15,493 nucleotides of DNA, from the NCBI GenBank assembly GCA_910576845.1, contig CAJTJA010000053.1, forward strand, positions 1 to 15,493, written 5' to 3'. Source of the stretch: an uncultured Oscillibacter sp. (lineage in GTDB: Bacteria; Bacillota; Clostridia; Oscillospirales; Oscillospiraceae). A model generated the notes under the pieces. That model was not told where the DNA came from and did not search any database. It saw only the letters and a list, made by a program, of their open reading frames with translations. Positions 1 through 7,014 of the stretch are shown here, in pieces (within the stretch, counting starts at the first letter, position 1; every line of letters starts with the position of its first letter). The position numbers were made by a program, and so were the translations under genes.

Positions 1-57
1 AGGGCGGAGGGAAATAAAATTTCAAAAAAGGCCCTTTTTCTTGCAACAGAATTGCGT

Positions 58-63
58 TATAAT
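58..63 (+). promoter_or_regulatory. Possible -10 box upstream of thiI
   Basis: A perfect TATAAT lies 38 bases before the chosen thiI start. No good -35 is found at 16-18 bases: the hexamer at 35-40 is TTTTTC, and the better-looking TTGCAA at 41-46 is only 11 bases away. The call therefore rests on the -10 alone. Confidence 0.35.
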
Positions 64-101
64 AAATTTTGTGAATTTCATATCTACGGAGGATGAATGC
101 C

Positions 102-1280
102 ATGCGGCAAAATGAAATGTTCCTGCTGAAACTTGGAGAGGTGGTCTTGAAAGGATTGAACCGCCGCTCTTTTGAGGATCGTCTGGTGGCCAATGTGGCC
201 CGCCGTCTGAAGTCCTGCGGCAGTTTCCAGGTTTATATCCGCCAGAGTACCATTTATGCGGAGCCTGCCATGGACAGCTGTGATATGGAGGCGGCCTATG
301 CCGCTGTGCGGCAGGTTTTCGGGGTGGTCAGCGTAGCCCGGGCAGTGCCCTGCGAGAAGACGGTGGAAGCTATTGTGCAAACAGCCAAAGACTATCTGGC
401 GGATGCCTTCAGATCGGCCAAGAGCTTCAAAGTGGAGAGCAAGCGGGCGGATAAGAATTACCCATTGAACTCCATCCAAATTTCTCAGGCTGTTGGCGGT
501 GAACTGGCGGAGGCTTTTCCCGATGTGGCTGTGGATGTCCATGACCCAGACCTGACCGTCCATGTGGAGATTCGGGAGAAGCATGCCTATGTGCATGCGC
601 CCGCGGTTCCCGGGGCGGGAGGGCTGCCGGTGGGCATGGGAGGGCATGCGGTCAGCCTGCTCTCCGGTGGATTGGACAGCCCTGTATCCTCTTGGATGAT
701 GGCCCGGCGGGGCGTGGAGCTGGAAATGGTTCACTTTGTCTCTCCGCCCTATACCTCCCGGCAGGCTGAGGACAAGGTACTGGAGCTGGCCCGGCTGCTG
801 ACTGTTTACTGCGGCCGCCTGCGGGTGCACATCGTTCCTTTCACGGAGATTCAGGAGGAGATTCGGAAAAACTGCCCCGAGGAATATTTTACTCTGATTA
901 TGCGCCGCTTTATGATGCGGCTGGCCCAGGCGCTTGCCAGGCGCGCCGGCGCCAAGGCGCTTATTACAGGCGAGTCCCTGGGGCAGGTAGCCAGTCAGAC
1001 AATGATGGCTTTGGGTGTCACGGATGATGTGACGGAGCTGCCGGTTCTTCGGCCTCTGATCGGCATGGATAAGGTAGAGATTATTAAAATGGCGAGAGAG
1101 ATCGGCACCTATAACACGTCGATTCTGCCCTATGAGGATTGCTGCACCGTGTTTACCCCCCGGCACCCCGCCACCCGGCCCAAGGTGGAGGATGTCCGGG
1201 CGGCGGAGGCCAAATTGGATGTGGAGGCTCTGATGGCCCGCTCCCTGGAAGGGGAGAAATGGATATGGGTAAAGCCCTGA
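102..1280 (+). CDS. thiI: tRNA 4-thiouridine synthase ThiI, rhodanese-less type
   Basis: ThiI adenylates U8 of tRNA and inserts sulfur to make 4-thiouridine; in many bacteria it also feeds sulfur to thiamine thiazole synthesis. The protein (392 aa) has an N-terminal ferredoxin-like/THUMP region (about residues 1-170) and then a PP-loop ATPase with the signature SGGLDS at residues 188-193. Near the C-terminus YEDCC (residues 344-348) followed by TPRHP carries the conserved cysteine of the family. It stops where Firmicute ThiI proteins usually stop and lacks the C-terminal rhodanese domain of the E. coli enzyme, so sulfur must come from a cysteine desulfurase, not seen here. I chose ATG 102 because the GGAGG at 88-92 is 9 bases from it; the in-frame ATG at 93 directly abuts that site. 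The gene heads a tight unit with the HD protein and cinA. Confidence 0.95.
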   Translation: MRQNEMFLLKLGEVVLKGLNRRSFEDRLVANVARRLKSCGSFQVYIRQSTIYAEPAMDSCDMEAAYAAVRQVFGVVSVARAVPCEKTVEAIVQTAKDYLADAFRSAKSFKVESKRADKNYPLNSIQISQAVGGELAEAFPDVAVDVHDPDLTVHVEIREKHAYVHAPAVPGAGGLPVGMGGHAVSLLSGGLDSPVSSWMMARRGVELEMVHFVSPPYTSRQAEDKVLELARLLTVYCGRLRVHIVPFTEIQEEIRKNCPEEYFTLIMRRFMMRLAQALARRAGAKALITGESLGQVASQTMMALGVTDDVTELPVLRPLIGMDKVEIIKMAREIGTYNTSILPYEDCCTVFTPRHPATRPKVEDVRAAEAKLDVEALMARSLEGEKWIWVKP

Positions 1281-1302
1281 GAGCAACGGGAGGAGAATTT
1301 TT

Positions 1303-1878
1303 ATGCCATTCGATCTGCCGGGCTGCTATAAGCTGTTGACCGGCCACTATGAAGACTGCCTGGAGCGGCAGACCGCTTGTCTTAAGGAAAAGATGGACGG
1401 CCACCTTCTCCACACGAAGCGCGTTTTGACCATTTGCAGTGAAATTGCGGAAGCTCTGCCGCCTGAAGGGCGAAGCCTGGTGAATAGGGAGCTTCTAAGC
1501 AGCGCCGCCGTGCTTCATGATATTGCCAAATTTGACGATAGAGATGATCACCATAAAATTGCCGAAAAGGTAATTGCAGGGCATATTGACTGCCTGAACT
1601 GGGAGGCGGACGGCTTCGCGATGAAAACGCTGGGCAGTGTAATCAGGGCCCACAAAGGGAGCTTCGAACCGGAAGAGGACTGCGCCTGCGAAGCTGCGAT
1701 TCTGCGCATGGCGGATAAAATCGATATGCTCCGCTGGGATGGCGATAAAAAGAAGGAGTACAAAAGGGGCCTGGAGAAAATAGAGGAGTACTTTAAGGGG
1801 CATTTTCCAAGCGGCTCCCCAAAGGCGCTGTTTCTGGATGACTTTCTGCCCGCAGTTCAAGCAAGCCTGAGAGACTGA
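1303..1878 (+). CDS. HD-domain phosphohydrolase
   Basis: A 191-aa protein with the layout of an HD-superfamily metal-dependent phosphohydrolase. Candidate metal ligands are H37 (HTKR), the H72-D73 pair in VLHDIAK, H94 and/or H117 in the following helices, and D138 in ADKIDML. No signal peptide, membrane segment or extra domain is visible, so it should be cytosolic. The substrate cannot be read from the sequence; HD proteins hydrolyse nucleotides or phosphoesters. The ATG at 1303 has GGGAGGAG at 1288-1295. It starts 22 bases after thiI and ends 16 bases before cinA, so cotranscription is likely, but a functional link to tRNA thiolation or to NMN salvage is only a guess. It is not long enough to be a multi-domain GGDEF/HD or RelA-type protein. 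Confidence 0.8.
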   Translation: MPFDLPGCYKLLTGHYEDCLERQTACLKEKMDGHLLHTKRVLTICSEIAEALPPEGRSLVNRELLSSAAVLHDIAKFDDRDDHHKIAEKVIAGHIDCLNWEADGFAMKTLGSVIRAHKGSFEPEEDCACEAAILRMADKIDMLRWDGDKKKEYKRGLEKIEEYFKGHFPSGSPKALFLDDFLPAVQASLRD

Positions 1879-1894
1879 AAAAGAGGAGGCTGTT

Positions 1895-3157
1895 ATGTCC
1901 CATACCGCTGAGCTCATTGCCGTGGGCACGGAGCTGCTTCTTGGCAATATTGCCAATACCAATGCCCAAGTGATTTCGCAGAGCCTCTCTGCCCTGGGAA
2001 TCAACGTGTTCTGGCACACCGTCGTAGGTGACAACCCCAAGCGTCTGAAAGAAGCGCTGGACATTGCCCGCCGCAGAGCGGATATCATTATCACCACCGG
2101 CGGTCTGGGTCCTACCTATGATGATCTCACCAAGCAGACCATTTGCGCGGCATTCGGCAAACCTTTGATTCTCCACCCGGACATATTGGAGAACATCCGG
2201 GCGTTTTATGAGGCTGCCCTTCATGTCCCTATGCCGGAAAACAACATCCAGCAGGCGGAGCTGCCGGAGGGCTGTGCGGTTTTTGACAATCCGGTAGGTA
2301 CGGCCCCCGGCTGTGCCTTCGAATGCGGCGGCATTCATGTTCTGATGCTTCCCGGCCCGCCTCATGAGATGGAGACAATGCTCCGCCGCCATGTGGAGCC
2401 CTATTTGCGGAAACTGTCCCATGAAGTGATTGTTTCCCTTGACATTATGACATTTGGAATGGGGGAGAGTTCTGTAGAAGAACTTCTCCACGAAAAGATG
2501 GCTCTTATGACCAATCCCACCCTGGCAACCTACGCCAAGCCCTGCGAGGTTCGTCTCCGGGCCACTGCCAAGGCTGCCACAGAGGCGGAAGCCCGATCCA
2601 TGCTGTTCCCGGTGCGGGATATGGTTTATGAGACGTTGGGGGACGTGGTCTATGGGGTGGATGTGGCTGATCTGGCAGAGAGCTGTCACGCCCAGCTTAT
2701 CCGCCGAAAGATGACATTAGCTACCGCCGAGAGCTGTACCGGCGGTCTGGTTGCTGAAAAACTTACCGCCATTCCCGGGGCTTCGGCAGTGTACAGGGGC
2801 GGGGTGGTTAGCTACTGGACATCGGTCAAAGCGGATGTGCTCCATGTGAATCAGAGTATTTTGGATACATACGGCCCCGTTTCTAAAGAATGTGCCAGGG
2901 CTATGGCAGAGGGCGTCCGGAAGATTACCGGAGCGGATATTGGCGTTTCTGTCACCGGGGCAGCCGGGCCGGACCCTGACGAGCGGGGCACGCCTGTGGG
3001 TATTGTGCATGTGGGCCTCGCCACGCCGGAGGGGACATTCTGCCGGTCCCTGGATATGGGGCGGCGCCGGCGGGACCGTATCCAGGGTCTGGCTGCAAAC
3101 CACGCCTTTGATGTAGTGCGGCGTTATTTGCAGGGACTGCCCATAGAACAGGTGTGA
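1895..3157 (+). CDS. cinA: CinA: MoCF-like domain plus nicotinamide-nucleotide amidase domain
   Basis: The protein (420 aa) has the full two-domain CinA architecture. The N-terminal MoaB/MogA-like domain (about residues 1-170) shows VGTELLLG, TTGGLGPTYDD (residues 68-78), NPVGTAPG and MLPGPPHEM; in characterised family members this COG1058 domain has ADP-ribose pyrophosphatase activity. The C-terminal PncC domain (about 265-415) shows ATAESCTGG (S280 is the likely nucleophile position) and SVTGAAGPD, the signature of nicotinamide mononucleotide deamidase, which returns NMN to NaMN in pyridine nucleotide recycling. AGGAGG at 1884-1889 sits 5 bases before ATG 1895. It is the last gene of the thiI unit. 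The classical competence link comes from its genomic position next to recA in streptococci and is not supported by this context. Confidence 0.95.
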   Translation: MSHTAELIAVGTELLLGNIANTNAQVISQSLSALGINVFWHTVVGDNPKRLKEALDIARRRADIIITTGGLGPTYDDLTKQTICAAFGKPLILHPDILENIRAFYEAALHVPMPENNIQQAELPEGCAVFDNPVGTAPGCAFECGGIHVLMLPGPPHEMETMLRRHVEPYLRKLSHEVIVSLDIMTFGMGESSVEELLHEKMALMTNPTLATYAKPCEVRLRATAKAATEAEARSMLFPVRDMVYETLGDVVYGVDVADLAESCHAQLIRRKMTLATAESCTGGLVAEKLTAIPGASAVYRGGVVSYWTSVKADVLHVNQSILDTYGPVSKECARAMAEGVRKITGADIGVSVTGAAGPDPDERGTPVGIVHVGLATPEGTFCRSLDMGRRRRDRIQGLAANHAFDVVRRYLQGLPIEQV

Positions 3158-3461
3158 GAAGGCGTTTTCCGGTTTGCTTTCTGAATGAACACTCTCTGGA
3201 AAGGAATTTTTGCGCAGAGGCGCTTTTCTGTATGGGCCTGCGAAGGTTTCCTCATAAAGGATGCCTGCTGACGGCTGAAAAGCAGGCTCCCATGTTCCGG
3301 GGAAAGAAAATGCAGGCGTTGTGAAATGCGGTATGAATCGCTTATGTTCGGTGTTTTTCGCTTGCGTTTCCGTTGAAAAGCTGATATACTGAACTCTCTT
3401 GGCTGCCTAGACCGCCAGGAACCATTTTTTTAATGAAAATACGATACAAAGGACCAGATTC
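3158..3461 (+). other. Intergenic region between cinA and the PIN-like gene
   Basis: No coding frame of note is seen in these 304 bases. A hairpin with a 7-bp perfect stem (GCCTGCT 3263-3269 with AGCAGGC 3281-3287) has no T-run after it, so it is not a clear terminator. A very short GCGC/GCGC stem followed by TTTT near 3211-3226 could be a weak terminator for cinA. The promoter of the next gene lies at 3362-3390. Confidence 0.5.
3362..3390 (+). promoter_or_regulatory. Sigma-A-type promoter of the PIN-like gene
   Basis: TTGCGT (3362-3367) and TATACT (3385-3390) are separated by exactly 17 bases. The transcript would have a leader of about 65 bases before the ATG at 3462. Confidence 0.6.
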
Positions 3462-4043
3462 ATGAAAATGATTTTTCTCGTTGACGGAGACAATAACATC
3501 GGCACCGGACTGAAAGGCATCGACATGCTATCGGATCAGGACACGGTCCTGATTTTTTACCAGAAGGGGCTGACGCTGACAAAGATTCAAAAGCTCTGTA
3601 CTGGGACGGCGGCAGATGTGCAGTATATTGAGAGCGTCCGTGGAGGAAAAAACTCCATTGATTTTCAGATCATTACGGAGCTTGGGGTTTTGGTTGGCAA
3701 GCGGGAAGCGGACTATGCCTATGTCATCAGCCAGGACAAAGGCTATGCCGCTTCCATTGATGCGCTTCGGGCCCGGTATGCAAGCGCCTTTCAGGAGGTG
3801 GACCTCCGCGCGTCTATTGAGAACTGTCTCCACCTGCCGTTTGTCCTGCGGGCGGCAGACCGGCAGGAGCTCTGCAACGCTCTGGTGAAGGAGTATGGTT
3901 CCGCCCAGGGCTGTGCATTGTATAATCATCTCAAGCGCATTTTTCAGGCTGCTGAGCCGGAAACGGAAAAGCCGGCGAAGACGGCCCGTCCCCGCCGGAG
4001 CAGCCGCCGCAAGAAGGCTGCTGTGCCGGAGCCGGAGGAATAA
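3462..4043 (+). CDS. PIN-like (NYN-type) domain protein with basic C-terminal tail
   Basis: A 193-aa protein. Residues 1-130 resemble the PIN/NYN nuclease fold: LVDGDNNIG near the N-terminus (D8, D10), SIDFQIITELG in the middle (D67), and ISQDKGY (D92), giving the spaced acidic residues expected for a Mg-dependent RNase active site. The last ~25 residues are rich in Arg, Lys and Ala (PRRSSRRKK) and then acidic, which suggests a flexible nucleic-acid-binding tail. A ribosome binding site AAAGG at 3448-3452 is 9 bases from ATG 3462. It has its own promoter and terminator, so it is monocistronic. No antitoxin-like gene adjoins it, so I do not call it a toxin. RNA processing or quality control is an inference; the substrate is unknown. 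Confidence 0.65.
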   Translation: MKMIFLVDGDNNIGTGLKGIDMLSDQDTVLIFYQKGLTLTKIQKLCTGTAADVQYIESVRGGKNSIDFQIITELGVLVGKREADYAYVISQDKGYAASIDALRARYASAFQEVDLRASIENCLHLPFVLRAADRQELCNALVKEYGSAQGCALYNHLKRIFQAAEPETEKPAKTARPRRSSRRKKAAVPEPEE

Positions 4044-4083
4044 GCTTCCTGTTCGCGGCTGGCTGGGTTCATGCTGCGGAAAG

Positions 4084-4107
4084 CCGCCCCATCGGGGCGG
4101 TTTTTTT
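4084..4107 (+). terminator. Rho-independent terminator after the PIN-like gene
   Basis: CCGCCCC (4084-4090), loop ATC, GGGGCGG (4094-4100), then seven T. It lies 40 bases past the stop codon. Confidence 0.92.
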
Positions 4108-4128
4108 ATCCCTTCAAATTCAACAGTA

Positions 4129-4145
4129 TTCGACAGGATTCGACA
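4129..4145 (+). promoter_or_regulatory. Two tandem Spo0A-type boxes
   Basis: TTCGACA occurs at 4129-4135 and again at 4139-4145, head to tail with a 10-base period (one helical turn). TTCGACA is the reverse complement of TGTCGAA, the consensus 0A box. The second copy ends 6 bases before the -35 hexamer at 4152, the position expected for Spo0A~P activation of a sigma-A promoter. Confidence 0.65.
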
Positions 4146-4151
4146 AATTTC

Positions 4152-4180
4152 TTGCGTTTTTCCTATGCGCTTGCTATAAT
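4152..4180 (+). promoter_or_regulatory. Extended -10 promoter of the kinase-like gene
   Basis: TTGCGT (4152-4157), 17-base spacer, perfect TATAAT (4175-4180) preceded by TGC, which makes an extended -10. The leader of about 105 bases contains an 8-bp hairpin (GAAGCTCC 4243-4250 with GGAGCTTC 4267-4274) just before the ribosome binding site at 4281-4286. Confidence 0.75.
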
Positions 4181-4292
4181 ATTTCCGAAGGAGGCAGTCT
4201 TTTCCTTGGCTCAGACGATCTCCCGCCGCAAATGCTACCCCAGAAGCTCCTGGAAAGAGAACGCTGGGAGCTTCATTGGAAAGGAGACGCTC

Positions 4293-5084
4293 ATGGACCT
4301 GGATATCTCACTCCTCCCGCAGGCTGCCGCCCAAATGAGGGGAGCGCTGAGCAATTTGTATTTTGCGGCGGCCCGTCTGGCTCCCGCCGCCGCCAGAGAG
4401 CGGGACCCTGATTTGGATGCGAAAGCGGCTCTTGTGGATCAAAGCTACTACCAAATTATCCGGCTGGTAAATAACCTGTCCTCTGTTTACTATCTGAATG
4501 ATAAGCCGCTTCCTCTTCGGGATCAGGATATCGTAGATTTTGTAACGGAGATTTTTGCGGGAGCCGCTTCCCTGGCGCCGCTGCGGGGGCTTGAGACCCG
4601 TCTGATCTGCGCTGCCAGCCGCCATATCTGTGCTTTCTGCCCTGATGCGCTGGAACAACTGCTTTGTCAGCTGCTGTCCAACGCTTTTAAATTTACTCCC
4701 CCCGGCGGGCTTATTACGGTGGAATTGAAGCTGGCAGGGGAGTGGGTTTTTTTGTCGGTAGAGGATACCGGCAGCGGCATTTCTCCGGAGAGAATGGAGA
4801 CATTGTTTGACAGCTATCACAGCGGTGCGCTTCCGGCTTCCATACCGCAGGGGCTAGGGCTCGGTTTGGCTTTATGCCGGGGAATTGCCCGGGGACACGG
4901 TGGAACCATTACGGCAGAATCCCGTCAGGGGAAAGGAAGCCGCTTCACCTTCTCCATGCCGGACCGGCTCAGCGGAACGACACTTTCTGATGTGCGCTTT
5001 GACTATAGCGGAGGCTTTAACCACATTCTGATGGCCCTGGCGGATGCTATGCCTTCGGAGGCTTTTGGAATTCGGAATCATTAG
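4293..5084 (+). CDS. Histidine-kinase-like ATPase lacking the phospho-acceptor histidine
   Basis: A 263-aa soluble protein made of a HisKA-like helical hairpin (about 1-70) and a GHKL ATPase domain (about 85-222). The ATP site looks intact: N box QLLSNAFKFTP (residues 126-136), G1 box VEDTGSGIS (156-164) and G2 box QGLGLGLALC (186-195), then GHGGTI. In the first helix AQMRGALSNL (13-22) aligns with the H box HELRTPLNAI, but the histidine position is Ala13; the first histidine of the whole protein is H111, inside the ATPase region. There is no sensor, membrane or HAMP segment. The ~40 C-terminal residues after the ATPase domain are unassigned. Start: AAGGAG at 4281-4286, 6 bases before ATG 4293. 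No response regulator is adjacent. It could be an ATP-binding pseudokinase; the annotation 'sensor kinase' would overstate it. Confidence 0.75.
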   Translation: MDLDISLLPQAAAQMRGALSNLYFAAARLAPAAARERDPDLDAKAALVDQSYYQIIRLVNNLSSVYYLNDKPLPLRDQDIVDFVTEIFAGAASLAPLRGLETRLICAASRHICAFCPDALEQLLCQLLSNAFKFTPPGGLITVELKLAGEWVFLSVEDTGSGISPERMETLFDSYHSGALPASIPQGLGLGLALCRGIARGHGGTITAESRQGKGSRFTFSMPDRLSGTTLSDVRFDYSGGFNHILMALADAMPSEAFGIRNH

Positions 5085-5111
5085 AGAGCTTGTTTGATGG
5101 CATTTGGTAGG

Positions 5112-5158
5112 TTCCGCAGAAAAGAGCTTTCGCAAAATTTGCGAAGAGTTCGGCGGAA
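5112..5158 (+). repeat. Nested inverted repeat upstream of the DUF1576 gene
   Basis: TTCGCAAA (5129-5136), one base, TTTGCGAA (5138-5145) forms a perfect palindrome. It is enclosed by TTCCGC (5112-5117) and GCGGAA (5153-5158). No T-run follows on either strand, so it is not a normal terminator. It ends 15 bases before the -35 box of the next promoter and could be an operator. Confidence 0.55.
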
Positions 5159-5173
5159 TCAACAAAAATCTCC

Positions 5174-5202
5174 TTGCATATCTGAACGTTTCTTGCTAAA
5201 AT
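5174..5202 (+). promoter_or_regulatory. Promoter of the DUF1576 gene
   Basis: TTGCAT (5174-5179), 17-base spacer, TAAAAT (5197-5202) preceded by TGC (extended -10). Confidence 0.65.
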
Positions 5203-5238
5203 AAAACTGTTCATGTTTGCAGCGGAGGAGGGGCCGTT

Positions 5239-6600
5239 TTGCAGAACCGCTATAAAAATTTATTTCCGGCCACATTGGCCTTTTCTGCCGGTTTGATGCT
5301 GCTGGGTCTATGCCTGGAGGCGCCTATGGATATTCTGTGGGGGCTGTGGCATATTGTCACCATGCAGGATCTGCTGATTACAGACTATGTGTCCATTGGC
5401 GGTCCCGGAGCGGCGTTGGTCAACGCGGGACTGGTGACAATAATTTCCATCTGTATCATCAAGTTTTCCGGTGATCCTTTTAACGGCTTTACCATTGTGG
5501 AAATGGGCCTTATGGCGGGCTTTTCCCTTTTTGGGAAAAACTTTATCAATATATGGCCCATTATTTTAGGCACCTGGCTTTATGCCCGCTATCAAAAGGA
5601 GCCGTTTTCCAAGCATGCCTCTGTGTCCCTGCTGGCTACTTCCCTGGCGCCGCTGGTCAGTTACATGTCTTTGGGCAGCATTCATGCCAGTCTCCTGCTG
5701 GGACTTGCGACGGGGATTGCGATCGGCTTTATTTTGCCGTCTCTCTCCTCCTACACCTATAAAGTGCAAAACGGCATGAACCTTTATAACATGGGGTTTG
5801 CCTGCGGACTCTTTGCCATGATGGTGGTTCCGGTGCTTACCGCTTTTGGAGACAGTCCGGATTCTGTCCTCTATTGGGCCGAGGGGTATAATCAGGGATT
5901 TATCGCTGTACTTGGACTTCTTTGCACCTTGCTGATTCTGCTGGGATTCTTTGCGACCAATATTCCTGTATGGTCTGTCTGGACAGGATACTGCCGCCTT
6001 TTGTCCACTACCGGCCGGGCCCCTTCCGATTATCTGCGCATGTTTGGTTATGGGCCGGTTATGGTGAACATTGGTGTCAACGGTCTGCTGGGCATGGCTT
6101 ATGTACTCTTGGTTGGCGGTGATCTCAATGGTCCCACAATTGGCGGTATTTTTACCATTATGGGTTTTTCCGCTTTTGGAAAGCATGCCCGAAATATTCT
6201 CCCCGTTATGCTGGGTGTTTATATTGGTGCTTACGGGATGCACCATACCCCGGACTATCCCGCTCTCCAGCTGGCGGGCCTTTTCGGAACGACGCTGGCT
6301 CCTATTTCCGGGCACTTTGGCTGGCCATACGGTATTTTGGCGGGTTTTATTCATGCGTCTTTGGTGCTTCAAACCGGCGGCCCAGTGGCGGGACTGAATC
6401 TTTACAACAATGGTTTTTCCGGCGGACTGATTGCGATTGTCCTCTATCCCACCATTACCGCCATTGCGCGGAAGCGCCGTCCCACTCTTCAGGATGAAGA
6501 TTATTACGACCTCTTTGAGGAGAGTGCTCCCATTGATACATCCGCCCTGGAGGAAAACCGCGGAGAAAGTGCTGCGGAAGAGCCGCTGGAGGGAGCGTAG
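5239..6600 (+). CDS. DUF1576 family polytopic membrane protein
   Basis: A 453-aa, very hydrophobic protein with roughly ten or more membrane segments and a charged, acidic cytosolic tail (about residues 411-453). I recognise it as DUF1576, a family of unknown function common in Clostridia. The two halves are homologous: NGFTIVEMGLMAGFSLFGK (82-100) matches NGPTIGGIFTIMGFSAFGK (297-315); NIWPIILG matches NILPVMLG; TSLAPLVS matches TTLAPISG; GSIHASLLLG matches GFIHASLVLQ; and GMNLYNMGFACGL (179-191) matches GLNLYNNGFSGGL (385-397). This inverted or tandem repeat design is typical of transporters, but no substrate can be named. The start is TTG 5239, 5 bases after the purine-rich stretch GGAGGAGGGG (5224-5233); no better ATG lies nearby. 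The gene has its own promoter and no clear terminator. Confidence 0.85.
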   Translation: MQNRYKNLFPATLAFSAGLMLLGLCLEAPMDILWGLWHIVTMQDLLITDYVSIGGPGAALVNAGLVTIISICIIKFSGDPFNGFTIVEMGLMAGFSLFGKNFINIWPIILGTWLYARYQKEPFSKHASVSLLATSLAPLVSYMSLGSIHASLLLGLATGIAIGFILPSLSSYTYKVQNGMNLYNMGFACGLFAMMVVPVLTAFGDSPDSVLYWAEGYNQGFIAVLGLLCTLLILLGFFATNIPVWSVWTGYCRLLSTTGRAPSDYLRMFGYGPVMVNIGVNGLLGMAYVLLVGGDLNGPTIGGIFTIMGFSAFGKHARNILPVMLGVYIGAYGMHHTPDYPALQLAGLFGTTLAPISGHFGWPYGILAGFIHASLVLQTGGPVAGLNLYNNGFSGGLIAIVLYPTITAIARKRRPTLQDEDYYDLFEESAPIDTSALEENRGESAAEEPLEGA

Positions 6601-7014
6601 GTCCTGTTTTGCCCGCTTGCCAAGCATATCCCGCAAACCCGCCGGATGTTCTTTCCGGCGGGCTTGCGGCATTAAAAAACAAGAGGCGGCCAATATGAGA
6701 AAACCGCTCTAAAAGAAACAAAAAAGTATTTCGCTTTATAATGGCGTGAAGTGTGCTGTAAAACCGTCAGAGTGCCGCTTTGGGCCGCCTTTTATAAGCG
6801 AAAAACGTTTAAATTCCGAAAATTGCGTGACTTAACCAAAACTGTCTAAATCCAGTATTCTGCCATTCTGACGGCTTTAAAACGGATTCCCTATCTGGCC
6901 TAACTTGGTTTTTTCTGCGGGAAAAATTGCCGTTATTTTGGTTTAAAAAATGGAAAATTTGTCCATCCTTTGAGAAAAGGCTCCGCTGCGGGGCAGAAAA
7001 GGGATGGAAGACAT
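6601..7014 (+). other. Intergenic region between the DUF1576 gene and spoIIR
   Basis: These 414 bases hold a long hairpin just after the DUF1576 gene, a TATAAT at 6737-6742 without a partner -35, and AT-rich sequence. A hairpin overlaps the spoIIR ribosome binding region. I see no convincing gene. A forespore sigma-F promoter is expected for spoIIR but I could not find a good match. Confidence 0.5.
6631..6669 (+). repeat. Long hairpin after the DUF1576 gene
   Basis: The 16-base arms 6631-6646 and 6654-6669 pair at 15 of 16 positions around a 7-base loop. The sequence after the stem (CATTAAAAAAC) is not T-rich, so if it ends transcription it does so without the usual U-tract; it may instead protect the 3' end of the mRNA. 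Confidence 0.7.

Noticed and set aside
93..101. ATG 93 as the start of thiI
   Set aside because: It directly follows the GGAGG; ATG 102 is 9 bases from that site and gives the usual N-terminus.
84..1286. Long open frame opposite thiI (400 codons)
   Set aside because: It mirrors the thiI codon structure, has low-complexity His/Gly/Pro-rich translation and no ribosome binding site; thiI is certain.
3263..3287. Terminator for cinA at the 7-bp hairpin
   Set aside because: The loop is long (11 bases) and no T-run follows.
3462..4043. Toxin of a toxin-antitoxin pair
   Set aside because: The PIN-like gene has its own promoter and terminator and no small partner gene on either side.
6932..6960. 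Sigma-F promoter for spoIIR (GTTAT, 15 bases, GGAAAATTT)
   Set aside because: The -10 misses one fixed base of GGnnAnAnT and the -35 matches only 3 of 5 of GYWTA; too weak to annotate.
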